Below are positions 7,989-15,971 of a DNA stretch of 64,000 bases, one piece after another. The notes beneath the pieces were generated by a model. That model was not told the origin of the DNA and did no database searches. It saw nothing but the letters and a program-made list of their open reading frames with translations. The stretch's first letter is position 1, and each line of letters starts with the position of its first letter. Location of the stretch: the NCBI GenBank assembly GCA_016235865.1, contig JACRIK010000021.1, positions 33,226 through 97,225 of the forward strand, read 5' to 3'. Origin of the DNA: Planctomycetota bacterium. Its GTDB lineage: Bacteria; Planctomycetota; MHYJ01; JACQXL01. The translations under genes and the position numbers were made by a program.

Positions 7989-8019
7989 GCAGGTGGCGGT
8001 GACAAATACCGCCACCTGC
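7989..8019 (+). terminator. Hairpin terminator after the porin
   Basis: A perfect 12-bp stem (GCAGGTGGCGGT at 7989-8000, its complement at 8008-8019) with a 7-base loop, followed by TTCTATGTT. The T tract is short, so it may only reduce transcription into the next gene, which would give more porin than flavoprotein. Confidence 0.7.
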
Positions 8020-8065
8020 TTCTATGTTAACCCGATATGTATATTAGTGTAAAAGGAGACAAGTT

Positions 8066-9175
8066 ATGTTTGATAAAAAAGGATATTTTATCCTGACGAT
8101 GGCGGTGCCGGCCCTGGTGGCCACGACCGCCGATAGGGCGTTTGCCGAAACTTTCCTGACCCATGAGCAGGCGCTTGAGTTCGCGTTCGGTAAGGAAGCC
8201 AAGAGCGAGACAGAGGTTAAGTCGCTTACCCCGGAGCAGAAAACCGAGTTCCAGAAGAAACTGGGTTTCCCTTTTGACCCCAATAAAACAGATTTCACAT
8301 TCTATAAGGGTTTGGTTAATGGCGAGGTCGTGATGTATGCGTATATTGACGTGGTGCCGGGCAAGTGGGGCCCGATTACCTATGTTATTGTCATTACGCC
8401 CGAAGGCAAGGTCAGGGATATGTCCGTCACCGAACTGATGGAAAGACGCGGCCGGCCCGTCAAGGAACGGCGATTCCTGGACCAGTTCATCGGTAAAACC
8501 ACCGAATCAAACATGGTTCTAAATAAGGATATTAAGCAGGTAGCCGGCGCGACAATTTCGTCAACCGGGATGAACAACGGCGTGCGAAAAGTCCTGGCGT
8601 TATTCAAACATTTCTATCCGCCGGCTGAGGTAATCAACAAGACCGATGAGGTGCTCAAGAATGTATTTCCCAAGGAAGCCAAAGTAAAATCAGAGGCAGT
8701 GACTATTCAGGAAAAGGATATGGAGGGCCTAAAGAAACAATATGGCGCCGCCGTCCAATTCCTGCCGGCTGAGAAACTGGTTGTCTATGTCGATGAAAAG
8801 GAGCCAACACCGTCCGTCTCCGCGTTAACCTATTCTGTAAAGGGGAAGAATAACAGCACGGTGAATTATCTGGTGGGATTATCACCGGATGAGAAGATAA
8901 ATCAATGCTATATCCTTTCGTTGACCGACCCGAAGGATAATCCGGTGGCAGACAAGGCATTTCTGGAGCAGTTTAACGGCAAAGGGCTGGAGGAACTTTT
9001 ACAGTTGAACCTGGAAAAGGATATCAAGAATGCCGAAGCGCTGTCAAATGTATCCCAGAACTTTGTGCAGGGACTCAGGAAGTCGTTGATATTTGTCAAG
9101 ACGCTGAAAAACAACGGGAAACAGCAGGGTGCTTCTGACCCTGCAGCGCCGGCGGATAAATCAGCCAGTAAATAG
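8066..9175 (+). CDS. Periplasmic FMN-binding-domain protein with duplicated domain
   Basis: 369 residues with an N-terminal signal (cut near AFA-ETF). The first half is an FMN_bind domain like those of RnfG/NqrC, with the flavinylation motif AGATISS at 160-166. In NqrC the residue two after the GAT threonine carries FMN; here that is Ser165. The second half repeats the fold: ITPEGKVRDMSVTEL, RFLDQF and NGVRKVLALFK match LSPDEKINQCYILSL, AFLEQF and QGLRKSLIFVK, but the GATISS motif is lost. ApbE, which attaches FMN to such motifs, is the next gene. It probably carries electrons outside the cytoplasmic membrane. Confidence 0.88.
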   Translation: MFDKKGYFILTMAVPALVATTADRAFAETFLTHEQALEFAFGKEAKSETEVKSLTPEQKTEFQKKLGFPFDPNKTDFTFYKGLVNGEVVMYAYIDVVPGKWGPITYVIVITPEGKVRDMSVTELMERRGRPVKERRFLDQFIGKTTESNMVLNKDIKQVAGATISSTGMNNGVRKVLALFKHFYPPAEVINKTDEVLKNVFPKEAKVKSEAVTIQEKDMEGLKKQYGAAVQFLPAEKLVVYVDEKEPTPSVSALTYSVKGKNNSTVNYLVGLSPDEKINQCYILSLTDPKDNPVADKAFLEQFNGKGLEELLQLNLEKDIKNAEALSNVSQNFVQGLRKSLIFVKTLKNNGKQQGASDPAAPADKSASK

Positions 9176-9185
9176 GATATTGAAT

Positions 9186-10244
9186 ATGCTTGCAGTGGAT
9201 AAAAAACCGGTTCAGGGGCAATCCATGCCTTGTTTCAGGCAGGTGCGTTTTCTGATGAACACCTTTGTCAAGGTGGTTATCTATGAGGATGACTCTGCCA
9301 AGGCAGAGCGGGCGATGAATTACGCCTTTGACGAGATGAAAAGGCTGGAGGCAATGATGAGCCGGTTTCAGCCGGATAGTCAAGTCTTCTTGATTAATCA
9401 ATCCGCCGGACAAGCCGAATCTGTCCGGGTTAGTCCTGAGGTTATGTCTGTTTTGGAGGAATCAATCAGGATTAGCCGGCTGACACAGGGGGCGTTTGAC
9501 ATAACCATTGCCCCCTTAATGAACCTTTGGAGTTCGGTAAGCGCATTGGGGCGATTCCCGATCGGGGCCGAATTAAATGATGTCCTGCCGCTGGTCAATT
9601 ATCAGGCGATAAAGATTGATCGGATTGATCAAACCGTCCGGCTGCCTGATAAGGGAATAGCTATTGACCTGGGCGGGATTGGCAAGGGCTACGCGATTGA
9701 CCGCGTGATTTTCATCCTGAAATCAGCGGGTATCAAAGACGCCTTGATTGATGTCGGGGGAAATATCTGTGTGATGGGCGATGCCCCGTCAGAAAAAGGA
9801 TGGAGTATCGGTATTCAGCATCCACTTAATGAAACACAAGTCGTGGCCGCCATAAACCTGGGAAACGAGGCCATGGCTACCTCAGGCGGTTATGAAAGGT
9901 TTTTTACGGTTAATAACCGTAAATTGTGCCACATTATCAATCCATCTGATGGCAACCCGGTCCATAATAATGTCTTAAGCGTAAGTATTATTTCCGGGTC
10001 GGCTATATTAGGTGACGCCCTTTCCACTGCGGTTTTTGTTCTCGGTGTTGAAAAAGGCATTGCATTGATGGACAAGTTCAAAGATGTCGAGGTTGTTATT
10101 ATCCATCGCACCCAGCCCTTGCGTGCAAGGGCTGGTCAGCCCCTGCTCGCAGGGGCTGGACACGGTCAGTCCAGGGAAGATTCTTCTGTGTTTCAGGCGG
10201 TTTGTTCCGAAGGCCTTAAAGGCAGAATAAACTTTAGGGTTTAA
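9186..10244 (+). CDS. apbE: FAD:protein FMN transferase ApbE
   Basis: ApbE moves FMN from FAD onto a Thr/Ser of exported flavoproteins. Family features: RFLMNTFVKVVIYED near the start, GAFDITIAPLMNLW, DLGGIGKGYAIDRV, DALIDVGGNICVMG, MATSGGYERFF, HIINPSDGNPV and GDALSTAVFVLG. I chose the ATG at 9186, 10 bp after the flavoprotein stop; an in-frame start at 9129 would overlap that gene. The protein has 352 residues. Near the C-terminus a 60-bp palindromic repeat (10107-10166) adds 20 residues in frame without a stop. Its obvious target is the FMN_bind protein just upstream. Confidence 0.93.
   Translation: MLAVDKKPVQGQSMPCFRQVRFLMNTFVKVVIYEDDSAKAERAMNYAFDEMKRLEAMMSRFQPDSQVFLINQSAGQAESVRVSPEVMSVLEESIRISRLTQGAFDITIAPLMNLWSSVSALGRFPIGAELNDVLPLVNYQAIKIDRIDQTVRLPDKGIAIDLGGIGKGYAIDRVIFILKSAGIKDALIDVGGNICVMGDAPSEKGWSIGIQHPLNETQVVAAINLGNEAMATSGGYERFFTVNNRKLCHIINPSDGNPVHNNVLSVSIISGSAILGDALSTAVFVLGVEKGIALMDKFKDVEVVIIHRTQPLRARAGQPLLAGAGHGQSREDSSVFQAVCSEGLKGRINFRV
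10107..10166 (+). repeat. In-frame palindromic repeat inside apbE (family P1)
   Basis: Two adjacent hairpins, CAGCCC/GGGCTG and CAGCCCC/GGGGCTG, framed by CGCACC at one end and GACACGGT at the other. It is translated as RTQPLRA...GAGHG. Two further copies, 57 bp each, lie in the lipoprotein gene at 35217-35273 (opposite orientation) and 35769-35825. All three lengths are multiples of three and keep the frame open. Confidence 0.85.
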
Positions 10245-10264
10245 TAATACCAGGAGGTGAGGAG

Positions 10265-10930
10265 ATGATTTGCATAATCAGAATTCAGGCACAGGAAAAA
10301 CCGGAACTGCTCTGGAACGATGTCTTATCCAAAAAGGATAAGTTGCAGGAGGTTCTCAACGGCAAGGGGAAAATACTCTACCTTTCCAAGCGTCGTAACT
10401 ATAACGAGGTGAGTTTGTTTGTCCATGTGGCCGATGCGAATATACTTGGATGTTTTATAGCCAATCACCTGGCGAAACTTGAGGGCGTGACCGGCATCTG
10501 GCTGATTAATATGCTTAAGCCCGTGTTTCATCCGTTGCCCAATGATGCGGGAAAGATGAAACGTTATACGGTGACGATAAAAGCATACTCGCCGAAACTG
10601 GGTGAAATCTACAGCGCGCTGGCTAATCTGGCGCCCTCGGATGATGTTTCTGTCGGTTATCTGGCTTATACCTGCCACCTTTTTGGTGACTGCATCCAGA
10701 TTTCCCTGCAGGCGCCGGACAGCGTTAGGATACAGAAATGTATCGACGAAGTTATTAGCAAGATACCCGGCGTTTTGCGCACCACGCTTTGCGAGATAGA
10801 AAGAACCCATCCATTTGTTGCTTACGAGGAGTGGCAGAAATATATTTCCAGGAATGCGGTGCTGGTGGATTGGGATGACCGGCATATGGTGGCTCAGTTT
10901 TCTACTTATGGAAAGCAGGATTATAAATAA
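10265..10930 (+). CDS. Stand-alone tandem RAM (Lrp-type ligand-binding) domain protein
   Basis: 221 residues without a DNA-binding domain. Two ferredoxin-like halves are visible. The first has EVSLFVHVAD and KLEGVTGIWLINMLK; the second has YTVTIKAYSPKLGEIYSAL, FGDCIQISLQAPD and IPGVLRTTLCEIERT, which match the RAM domain of Lrp/AsnC regulators. In Lrp this domain binds amino acids and drives oligomerisation, so a small-molecule or adaptor role is possible here. A close paralogue follows moaA at 23287, at the equivalent place in the other half of the island. AGGAGGTGAGG precedes the ATG. Function unknown. Confidence 0.7.
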   Translation: MICIIRIQAQEKPELLWNDVLSKKDKLQEVLNGKGKILYLSKRRNYNEVSLFVHVADANILGCFIANHLAKLEGVTGIWLINMLKPVFHPLPNDAGKMKRYTVTIKAYSPKLGEIYSALANLAPSDDVSVGYLAYTCHLFGDCIQISLQAPDSVRIQKCIDEVISKIPGVLRTTLCEIERTHPFVAYEEWQKYISRNAVLVDWDDRHMVAQFSTYGKQDYK

Positions 10931-10934
10931 GATG

Positions 10935-11050
10935 AAGAATTCTGTTGATACCGAGAGTTGAAGACAGGATTTATTCATTATTGGTCCCGAAATCATTCGG
11001 GACCATACCGCCTCGACCCCGCCCCGGTATTTTATCGGGGCGGGGCTCTC
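10935..11050 (+). terminator. Structured terminator element, copy 1
   Basis: A conserved block starting GAATTCTGTTGATACCGAG at 10937 is followed by a variable hairpin (GGTCCCGAA/TTCGGGACC, 10983-11004), CGCCTCG, and a strong terminator hairpin (CCCCGCCCCG at 11017-11026, its complement at 11036-11045, then CTCTCTTTT). CCGAG at 10951 can pair in part with CTCG at 11012 to close the first hairpin. A second copy, with the same conserved block but different hairpin sequences, is at 25312-25425. Both end operons of the island. Confidence 0.7.
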
Positions 11051-11160
11051 TTTTGTCCTATCAAACCGTTATTGTCACCACCGGTTTTCTTGTAATCGTA
11101 TTATTTTTCTTGACCAGGTCGGCAATTAAGATAATTTATAACTCAAGTTACGTACTCCCC

Positions 11161-11230
11161 GTCATTCCGTGCTTGACACGGAATCCAGACCGCTTTGGAA
11201 TTACTGGATTCCCGCCTTCGCGGGAATGAC
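11161..11230. repeat. Dispersed inverted repeat (TCATTCC...GGAATGA type)
   Basis: Ends TCATTCCG and CGGGAATGA are inverted, with inner hairpins at each end (one CCGCCTTCGCGG-like) and TGGATTCC/GGAATCCA in between. Related copies are at 15259-15332 and 60472-60495. It fills most of the 355-bp gap before the second PhnD-like gene together with the terminator element; no gene is supported in that gap. Confidence 0.65.
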
Positions 11231-11285
11231 ATAAAGGAGGGCTTGTTAGTAATTGCGTAACTCGTATCTATAATGTAACAAACTT

Positions 11286-12194
11286 ATGTTAAGATATTGC
11301 CTGATACTATTCCCATTCTTTTTTCTATTAGGCGTTTTTGGTTGTGGTGAGTCAGAGCCGCCGATAGAGGTATCTATGGCGCAGCGCAATGGGGTTGCCG
11401 GAGTCAAACAATTACCAGCCAACGGGTATATCCGGCTGGCCATTACCGGCGTTATCTCGCCTGATAAGACATTTAAGTACTACGAGGAGTTCATTGATTA
11501 TTTTTCCAAGCAAATAAATCATCCGGTTCGGTTAGTCCAGCGCGAGAATTACCGTGAGATAAATGACCTGATGAAATTAGGCAAGGTTGACATTGCCTTT
11601 GTGTGCTCCGGCGCTTATGTGGATGCGGAATCCGGAGGCGGGATGGAGCTTCTGGTTGCGCCTGAGGTGATGGGTAAGACGGTTTATTATTCTTATATTA
11701 TTGTGTCGGCTTCTGCGGATGCTCAAGGCATTAAGGAACTAAAAGGGAAATCATTTGCCTTTACAGACCCGCTTTCCAATTCCGGATATTTAAGCCCTTC
11801 TTATATCCTGAAGACCCAATTAGGCGCGACCCCTGAAACATTCTTTAAAGAGATTAAGTTTACCTATAGTCACGACATATCAATTAAAGCGGTTGCCCAG
11901 GGAAAGATCTATGGTGCGGCTGTGGATAGTTTGGTTTACGAGTATTTTAAGAGAACGGAACCGGAGCTTATTGCTAAAACAAGGGTTATTCACATTTCGC
12001 CGCCCTATGGAATCCCGCCGGTGGTGGTTTATCCCGGATTGCAACCGGAACTGAAAAAGAAGATGCAGGAAATATTTCTTAATATGTATCGGGATATTAG
12101 CGGTAAATTAATTCTTGATAAATTGATGATAGATAAATTCGTCATAGTTGACAATAGTTTATACGAGTCCGTCCGCCAGATGGGAAAACATTAG
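11286..12194 (+). CDS. PhnD-like binding lipoprotein, sensor subunit (set 2)
   Basis: A 302-residue paralogue of the protein at 1435. It has a lipoprotein-like leader ending VFGC at residue 20, so it is probably anchored in a membrane by lipid and not by a helix. Shared stretches are RLAITGVISPDKTFKYYEEF, VQRENYREINDLM, DIAFVCSGAYV and YYSYIIVSA. It lies next to a kinase (start 2 bp after this stop) and an NtrC-type regulator. As in set 1 there are no transport genes, which supports a sensing role. Confidence 0.85.
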   Translation: MLRYCLILFPFFFLLGVFGCGESEPPIEVSMAQRNGVAGVKQLPANGYIRLAITGVISPDKTFKYYEEFIDYFSKQINHPVRLVQRENYREINDLMKLGKVDIAFVCSGAYVDAESGGGMELLVAPEVMGKTVYYSYIIVSASADAQGIKELKGKSFAFTDPLSNSGYLSPSYILKTQLGATPETFFKEIKFTYSHDISIKAVAQGKIYGAAVDSLVYEYFKRTEPELIAKTRVIHISPPYGIPPVVVYPGLQPELKKKMQEIFLNMYRDISGKLILDKLMIDKFVIVDNSLYESVRQMGKH

Positions 12195-12195
12195 A

Positions 12196-13629
12196 ATGAG
12201 ATTGTTTGGTAGTTTAAGAAGCAAGATAATCGGCTCTTTTATTGCCTTGACGTTACTTTTGGGAATGGTTACCATCTGGCTGGTTTATAGCCAGGTTAAT
12301 GGGAATTCCAAAGATGCTTTAATCAGAAAAGGCAGAGGGATTACTCAGGCAATGGTTGAATCGTCAAGGCATCTGATTCTTACGGATAATACCTTCCGCC
12401 TACAAGAACTTGTTGACACCCTTAAATTATCGGACAACGAAATTAATTATATTTACATAACAGACCGTTATTCTATGCCGATAGTTCATACCTTTAAGCA
12501 GAATATTCCTGATGATTTACTTAAATTGTCCGTTTCTTATAACAGTTCCCAATTTAAGTATTTTTATCTTAAGGCAGACAATGATTTTATCCACCATATC
12601 ATAATGCCGATTGATGACGGCAAGGTCGGGTTTATTTCCCTGGGTTTGAGTGATTCGCATCGCCGGCAGCGAATCGGGATTATCCTGAGTAATATAATTG
12701 TTGTGGCATTGTTCTGTCTAATAGTGGGCGTCATAGGAGCATATATTCTTTCCAGTATTATTACCAGGTCGCTTGGTAAACTTACCAGGGCGGTAAGCAA
12801 GGTTGGCCAGGGTGATTTTAATGTAAAGGTTGATATCCCGTCCGGACACGATGAGATTAGCGAATTGGCCAGGACATTTAATAAAATGTCTGAAGACCTT
12901 AAGCAGTATGTCAATCGGCTGAACGATTCGGAAAATAATCTCAAGCGCGCCCAGCAAATGGCTGTGGTCGGACAGATGTGCGCCGGGCTGGCGCACGAGA
13001 TTAACAATCCATTGGACGGCATCCAACGGAGCGTTGAGGTCATTCGTAAGACTCCGGGTGATAATAAAACAAATGAGACGCTTTTTGTCCTAATCAGCGA
13101 TGGGTTAAAGAGGATTGAAAATACCATCCGTCAGTTATTGGCGTATGCCAGATATCAGCCGAATTTTGGACCGGTGGATATTAATAGCATTATCCAAGAC
13201 GTGTTCAGGTTAATGGAGCCGCGGATTAAAGAAAATGAAATAGAAGTTGTAATGCAACCGGATAAGGCGCTTCCGTTGTTATCGGCAGACCGGAATGGGA
13301 TGTTCCAGGTAATCTCTAATTTACTCTCAAATGCGCTTGATATTCTTCCGAAAAAAGGTAAAATAATCATTCGGACGTCCTGGCGGCCGGCTGATAATAT
13401 CGCGGAAGTATCTTTTGAGGATAATGGTCCGGGGATTACCGAAGGAATTAAGAAACGGATCTTTGAACCGTTTTTTACTACCAAGGAAATGGGTAAGGGA
13501 ACGGGACTGGGATTGTTTATCAGCAAGAGTATTATTGAACAGCATCAGGGTTCTATCCGGGTGGAATCGGCAGTTGGTAAAGGGTCTTGTTTTATAATAG
13601 AACTGCCGCTTAAAGGACATCGGAACTAA
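12196..13629 (+). CDS. Membrane sensor histidine kinase (set 2)
   Basis: 477 residues from the ATG at 12196; a longer in-frame start at 12148 would run into the binding-protein gene. TM1 is at about 12-34, an extracytoplasmic region at 35-160, TM2 at about 163-190, then HAMP. The HisKA domain has His267 in GLAHEINNPLDG, and the ATPase domain has NLLSNALDIL, DNGPGITEG and GKGTGLGLFIS. The arrangement is the same as at 2361. Expected partners are the binding protein before it and the regulator 1 bp after it. Confidence 0.93.
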   Translation: MRLFGSLRSKIIGSFIALTLLLGMVTIWLVYSQVNGNSKDALIRKGRGITQAMVESSRHLILTDNTFRLQELVDTLKLSDNEINYIYITDRYSMPIVHTFKQNIPDDLLKLSVSYNSSQFKYFYLKADNDFIHHIIMPIDDGKVGFISLGLSDSHRRQRIGIILSNIIVVALFCLIVGVIGAYILSSIITRSLGKLTRAVSKVGQGDFNVKVDIPSGHDEISELARTFNKMSEDLKQYVNRLNDSENNLKRAQQMAVVGQMCAGLAHEINNPLDGIQRSVEVIRKTPGDNKTNETLFVLISDGLKRIENTIRQLLAYARYQPNFGPVDINSIIQDVFRLMEPRIKENEIEVVMQPDKALPLLSADRNGMFQVISNLLSNALDILPKKGKIIIRTSWRPADNIAEVSFEDNGPGITEGIKKRIFEPFFTTKEMGKGTGLGLFISKSIIEQHQGSIRVESAVGKGSCFIIELPLKGHRN

Positions 13630-13630
13630 T

Positions 13631-15016
13631 ATGAAAAAACATATATTGGTCATAGACGATGAAGAGATAGAGCGGATTTCCATTCAGGCGCAACTTACCT
13701 CGGAGGGTTACCGGGTTACTACCTGCCCTGAGGTAATCTGCGCTTTGAAGGAACTGGGAAAAGACCCGGATGGATACGATATCATCCTCTGCGACATCAG
13801 AATGCCCGGTCTGGACGGCTATGCCTTTTTGGAACAGATTAAGGCGAAATTCCCCGCGCTGACTGTGATAATGATGACCGCTTACGGGACGATTGAGGGG
13901 GCGGTCAAGTCAATGCGCCACGGCGCCTATGACTATATTACCAAGCCATTCACGATTGACGAACTGTCCATAAAACTGGAACATGCCCTGGAATACCGCA
14001 ATAAGGTCCAGGAAAATATTATGCTTAAAGAAGCGCTGAAGGGCAAGCACCAATTTTCCAATCTGGTCGGGAAGAGCAAGGCAATGCAGGGGATATTTGA
14101 TAAGATTCAGGTGGTGGCTCCGACTAATACTACAATCCTGCTTCAGGGCGAAACCGGCTCTGGTAAAGAAGTGATTGCCTCGGCGATTCACTACAATAGC
14201 CCGCGAAAGGATAAACCGTTAATCAAGGTGAGTTGCGCCATGCTTAGTAAAGAGGTGCTGGAAAGCGAATTGTTCGGTCACGAGGCCGGCTCATTTACCG
14301 GCGCCATCAAGATGAAAAAGGGCCGGTTTGAATTGGCCAATACCGGCACGCTTTTCCTGGACGAGGTTGATGATATTCCCTACGAGCTTCAGGTCAAACT
14401 TCTTCGGGTGATTGAGCAGAAGGCGTTTGAGCGGGTGGGCGGCGAGACGGCTATCCAGTCAGACGTCCGCCTTATTGCCGCCTCAAAATATCCACTTCAG
14501 GAACTGGTCAAACAGGGTAAGTTCCGGGACGACCTCTATTACCGCCTGGCCGTGGTTACCGTTAATATCCCGCCTTTAAGGGAAAGAAAAGAGGATATTC
14601 CGCTTCTGGTGAACTACTTCGTCAATAAATATCGCAACGAGATTAGACAGGAAACAAGAGATAATACAAGCGATATGCAGATTCCGGATGAGGTGTTAAG
14701 ATATCTAATGGATTACGACTGGCCCGGCAATATCCGGGAATTAGAAAATGTAATTAAACACATCCTGACGGTAAATAAGACCGGACAACTCAAAGTCGGC
14801 GACCTGCCGGAATCGGTGGTTATCCCGCGGCTCCTTGACCTGAAATCCCAGGGGACGGTAAAACTCTCTTCTGTAGTGGGCAAGGTAGAACGCGAAGTGA
14901 TAGAATGGGCGCTCCAGAAGGCCGGGGGCAACCAGACCAAGGCCGCCGAGATATTGGGCATACCCAGAACGACCCTAAGAGAAAAGATGGCCAGCATTAT
15001 TCATAAACATTTATAA
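13631..15016 (+). CDS. NtrC-family sigma-54-dependent response regulator (set 2)
   Basis: 461 residues. The receiver has D9/D10 and phospho-acceptor D55 (LCDIRMPGLDG). The AAA+ domain has Walker A GETGSGKE and Walker B LFLDEVDD. The sigma-54 contact loop reads GSFTGA in place of GAFTGA, a one-residue change in the segment that touches sigma-54. A Fis-type helix-turn-helix ends the protein (AAEILGIPRTTLREKM). It lies just upstream of the region with the sigma-54 promoter for rex, which is its likeliest target. Confidence 0.95.
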   Translation: MKKHILVIDDEEIERISIQAQLTSEGYRVTTCPEVICALKELGKDPDGYDIILCDIRMPGLDGYAFLEQIKAKFPALTVIMMTAYGTIEGAVKSMRHGAYDYITKPFTIDELSIKLEHALEYRNKVQENIMLKEALKGKHQFSNLVGKSKAMQGIFDKIQVVAPTNTTILLQGETGSGKEVIASAIHYNSPRKDKPLIKVSCAMLSKEVLESELFGHEAGSFTGAIKMKKGRFELANTGTLFLDEVDDIPYELQVKLLRVIEQKAFERVGGETAIQSDVRLIAASKYPLQELVKQGKFRDDLYYRLAVVTVNIPPLRERKEDIPLLVNYFVNKYRNEIRQETRDNTSDMQIPDEVLRYLMDYDWPGNIRELENVIKHILTVNKTGQLKVGDLPESVVIPRLLDLKSQGTVKLSSVVGKVEREVIEWALQKAGGNQTKAAEILGIPRTTLREKMASIIHKHL

Positions 15017-15062
15017 GATTTCGTCTGAGACCGTCTGAGGATTGTTATATCATAAGGGCAAT

Positions 15063-15113
15063 CCAGCACATAACCTCTACTTTGGGCTACCCAAGTTGAA
15101 GGTTATGTGCTGG
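15063..15113. terminator. Perfect 14-bp inverted repeat after regulator 2
   Basis: CCAGCACATAACCT at 15063-15076 pairs with its exact complement at 15100-15113. The 23-base loop contains a smaller hairpin (TTGGG/CCCAA). There is no T tract, so it may be an RNA-stabilising or processing structure, or a small repeat element, and not an intrinsic terminator. Confidence 0.4.
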
Positions 15114-15258
15114 GCTACTTTAATGGTATAGGCCTGAACATCTAAAACACTTTAGCATCATTTTGACCATTGTATGAATCTGTGATGGAACGGCTCAAGC
15201 CGGATTAGTCATAGTTATAGTGGTTATTATTGAAAATCTAACATGGTATTCACCCAAT

Positions 15259-15332
15259 GTCATTCCCGCGAAAGCGGGAATCCAGATAAAAAGGACTGGA
15301 TACCTGCTTCCGCAGGTATGACAGGTAATGAC
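15259..15332. repeat. Dispersed inverted repeat (TCATTCCCGCG type)
   Basis: GTCATTCCCGCG-AAAG-CGGGAATCCAG forms a hairpin and is followed by CTGGAT...GGTATGACA as the partly degenerate inverted end. It is the same family as 11161-11230 and 60472-60495. Confidence 0.65.
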
Positions 15333-15376
15333 AACTTTTGACTAATAACCACTATATATATAAAGGGGGTGGCATC

Positions 15377-15662
15377 ATCTTCACACTTGATATGGGTCAT
15401 CTTCACGCTTGATATGGGTCGTCTTCACGCTTGATATGGGTCATCTTCACACTTGATATGGGTCGTCTTCACGCTTGATATGGGTCGTCTTCACACTTGA
15501 TATGGGTCATCTTCACGCTTGATATGGGTCATCTTCACACTTGATATGGGTCGTCTTCACGCTTGATATGGGTCATCTTCACACTTGATATGGGTCATCT
15601 TCACACTTGATATGGGTCATCTTCACGCTTGGTATGGGTCATCTTCACACTGGGTGGGGGTC
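15377..15662. repeat. 22-bp tandem array B, 13 units
   Basis: Thirteen units of exactly 22 bp with core CTTGATATGGGTC. Twelve are almost identical and differ mainly at two purine positions (unit positions 1 and 9, A or G); the last is degenerate. The high identity suggests recent expansion. A block of G and C runs (15651-15691) touches its right end, so relative to array A the module is inverted. Confidence 0.9.
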
Positions 15663-15910
15663 ATCTTACCCCAGGGGGGGCTACACCCCCCTGACCAATG
15701 TCATAACCTGCACCTTTTGCAACATTTTGCCACTCCTGGACCTGACCCACCAAGTAGCCCTATTATTAGTAAAATAACAGACCAAAATCCGTCATATACA
15801 CACAAACTGACGGAATAAGGTCATAGAATAGTCATAATTAAGGAATATAATCACTATTATTAGTAATTTTTATCACTTTCTACCCATTATATTACAATAA
15901 GTTACGGCAA

Positions 15911-15919
15911 TCACTGTGA
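15911..15919. promoter_or_regulatory. TCACTGTGA palindrome upstream of the rex promoter
   Basis: It is identical to the copy at 5740 and lies at the same distance from the -24 element (32 versus 33 bp). It is a candidate operator; Rex autoregulation is one possibility. Confidence 0.5.
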
Positions 15920-15942
15920 AATTTTTAGTTTATTAGGCATAT

Positions 15943-15960
15943 CTGGCACGATATTTGCAT
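15943..15960 (+). promoter_or_regulatory. Sigma-54 (-24/-12) promoter for rex
   Basis: CTGGCACGATATTTGCAT matches the sigma-54 consensus at all core bases; GG is at 15945-15946 and GC at 15957-15958, 12 bp apart. The predicted transcription start (about 15969-15970) is two or three bases before the rex ATG at 15972, so the message would be nearly leaderless unless translation begins further in. Confidence 0.85.
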
Positions 15961-15971
15961 ATACATAGAAC

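Larger units (their letters stand above)
15017..15971. other. 955-bp control and repeat region upstream of rex
   Basis: No gene is supported. From left to right: a perfect 14-bp inverted repeat (15063-15113), a TCATTCCCGCG-type dispersed repeat (15259-15332), 22-bp array B with its C/G-run tail (15377-15691), an A/T-rich stretch (15760-15910), a TCACTGTGA palindrome and the sigma-54 promoter. A 77-codon open frame over the end of the array (15585-15818) is an artefact of the repeat. Confidence 0.6.

Noticed and set aside
10265..10930. Lrp/AsnC transcription factor
   Set aside because: No helix-turn-helix precedes the RAM-like domains; the start is fixed by a strong ribosome binding site.
15377..15662. 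CRISPR array
   Set aside because: Units abut each other with no spacers, the period is 22 bp and no cas gene is nearby.
15585..15818. 77-codon open frame after array B
   Set aside because: Its first third is array sequence and the rest is the C/G block and A/T-rich DNA.
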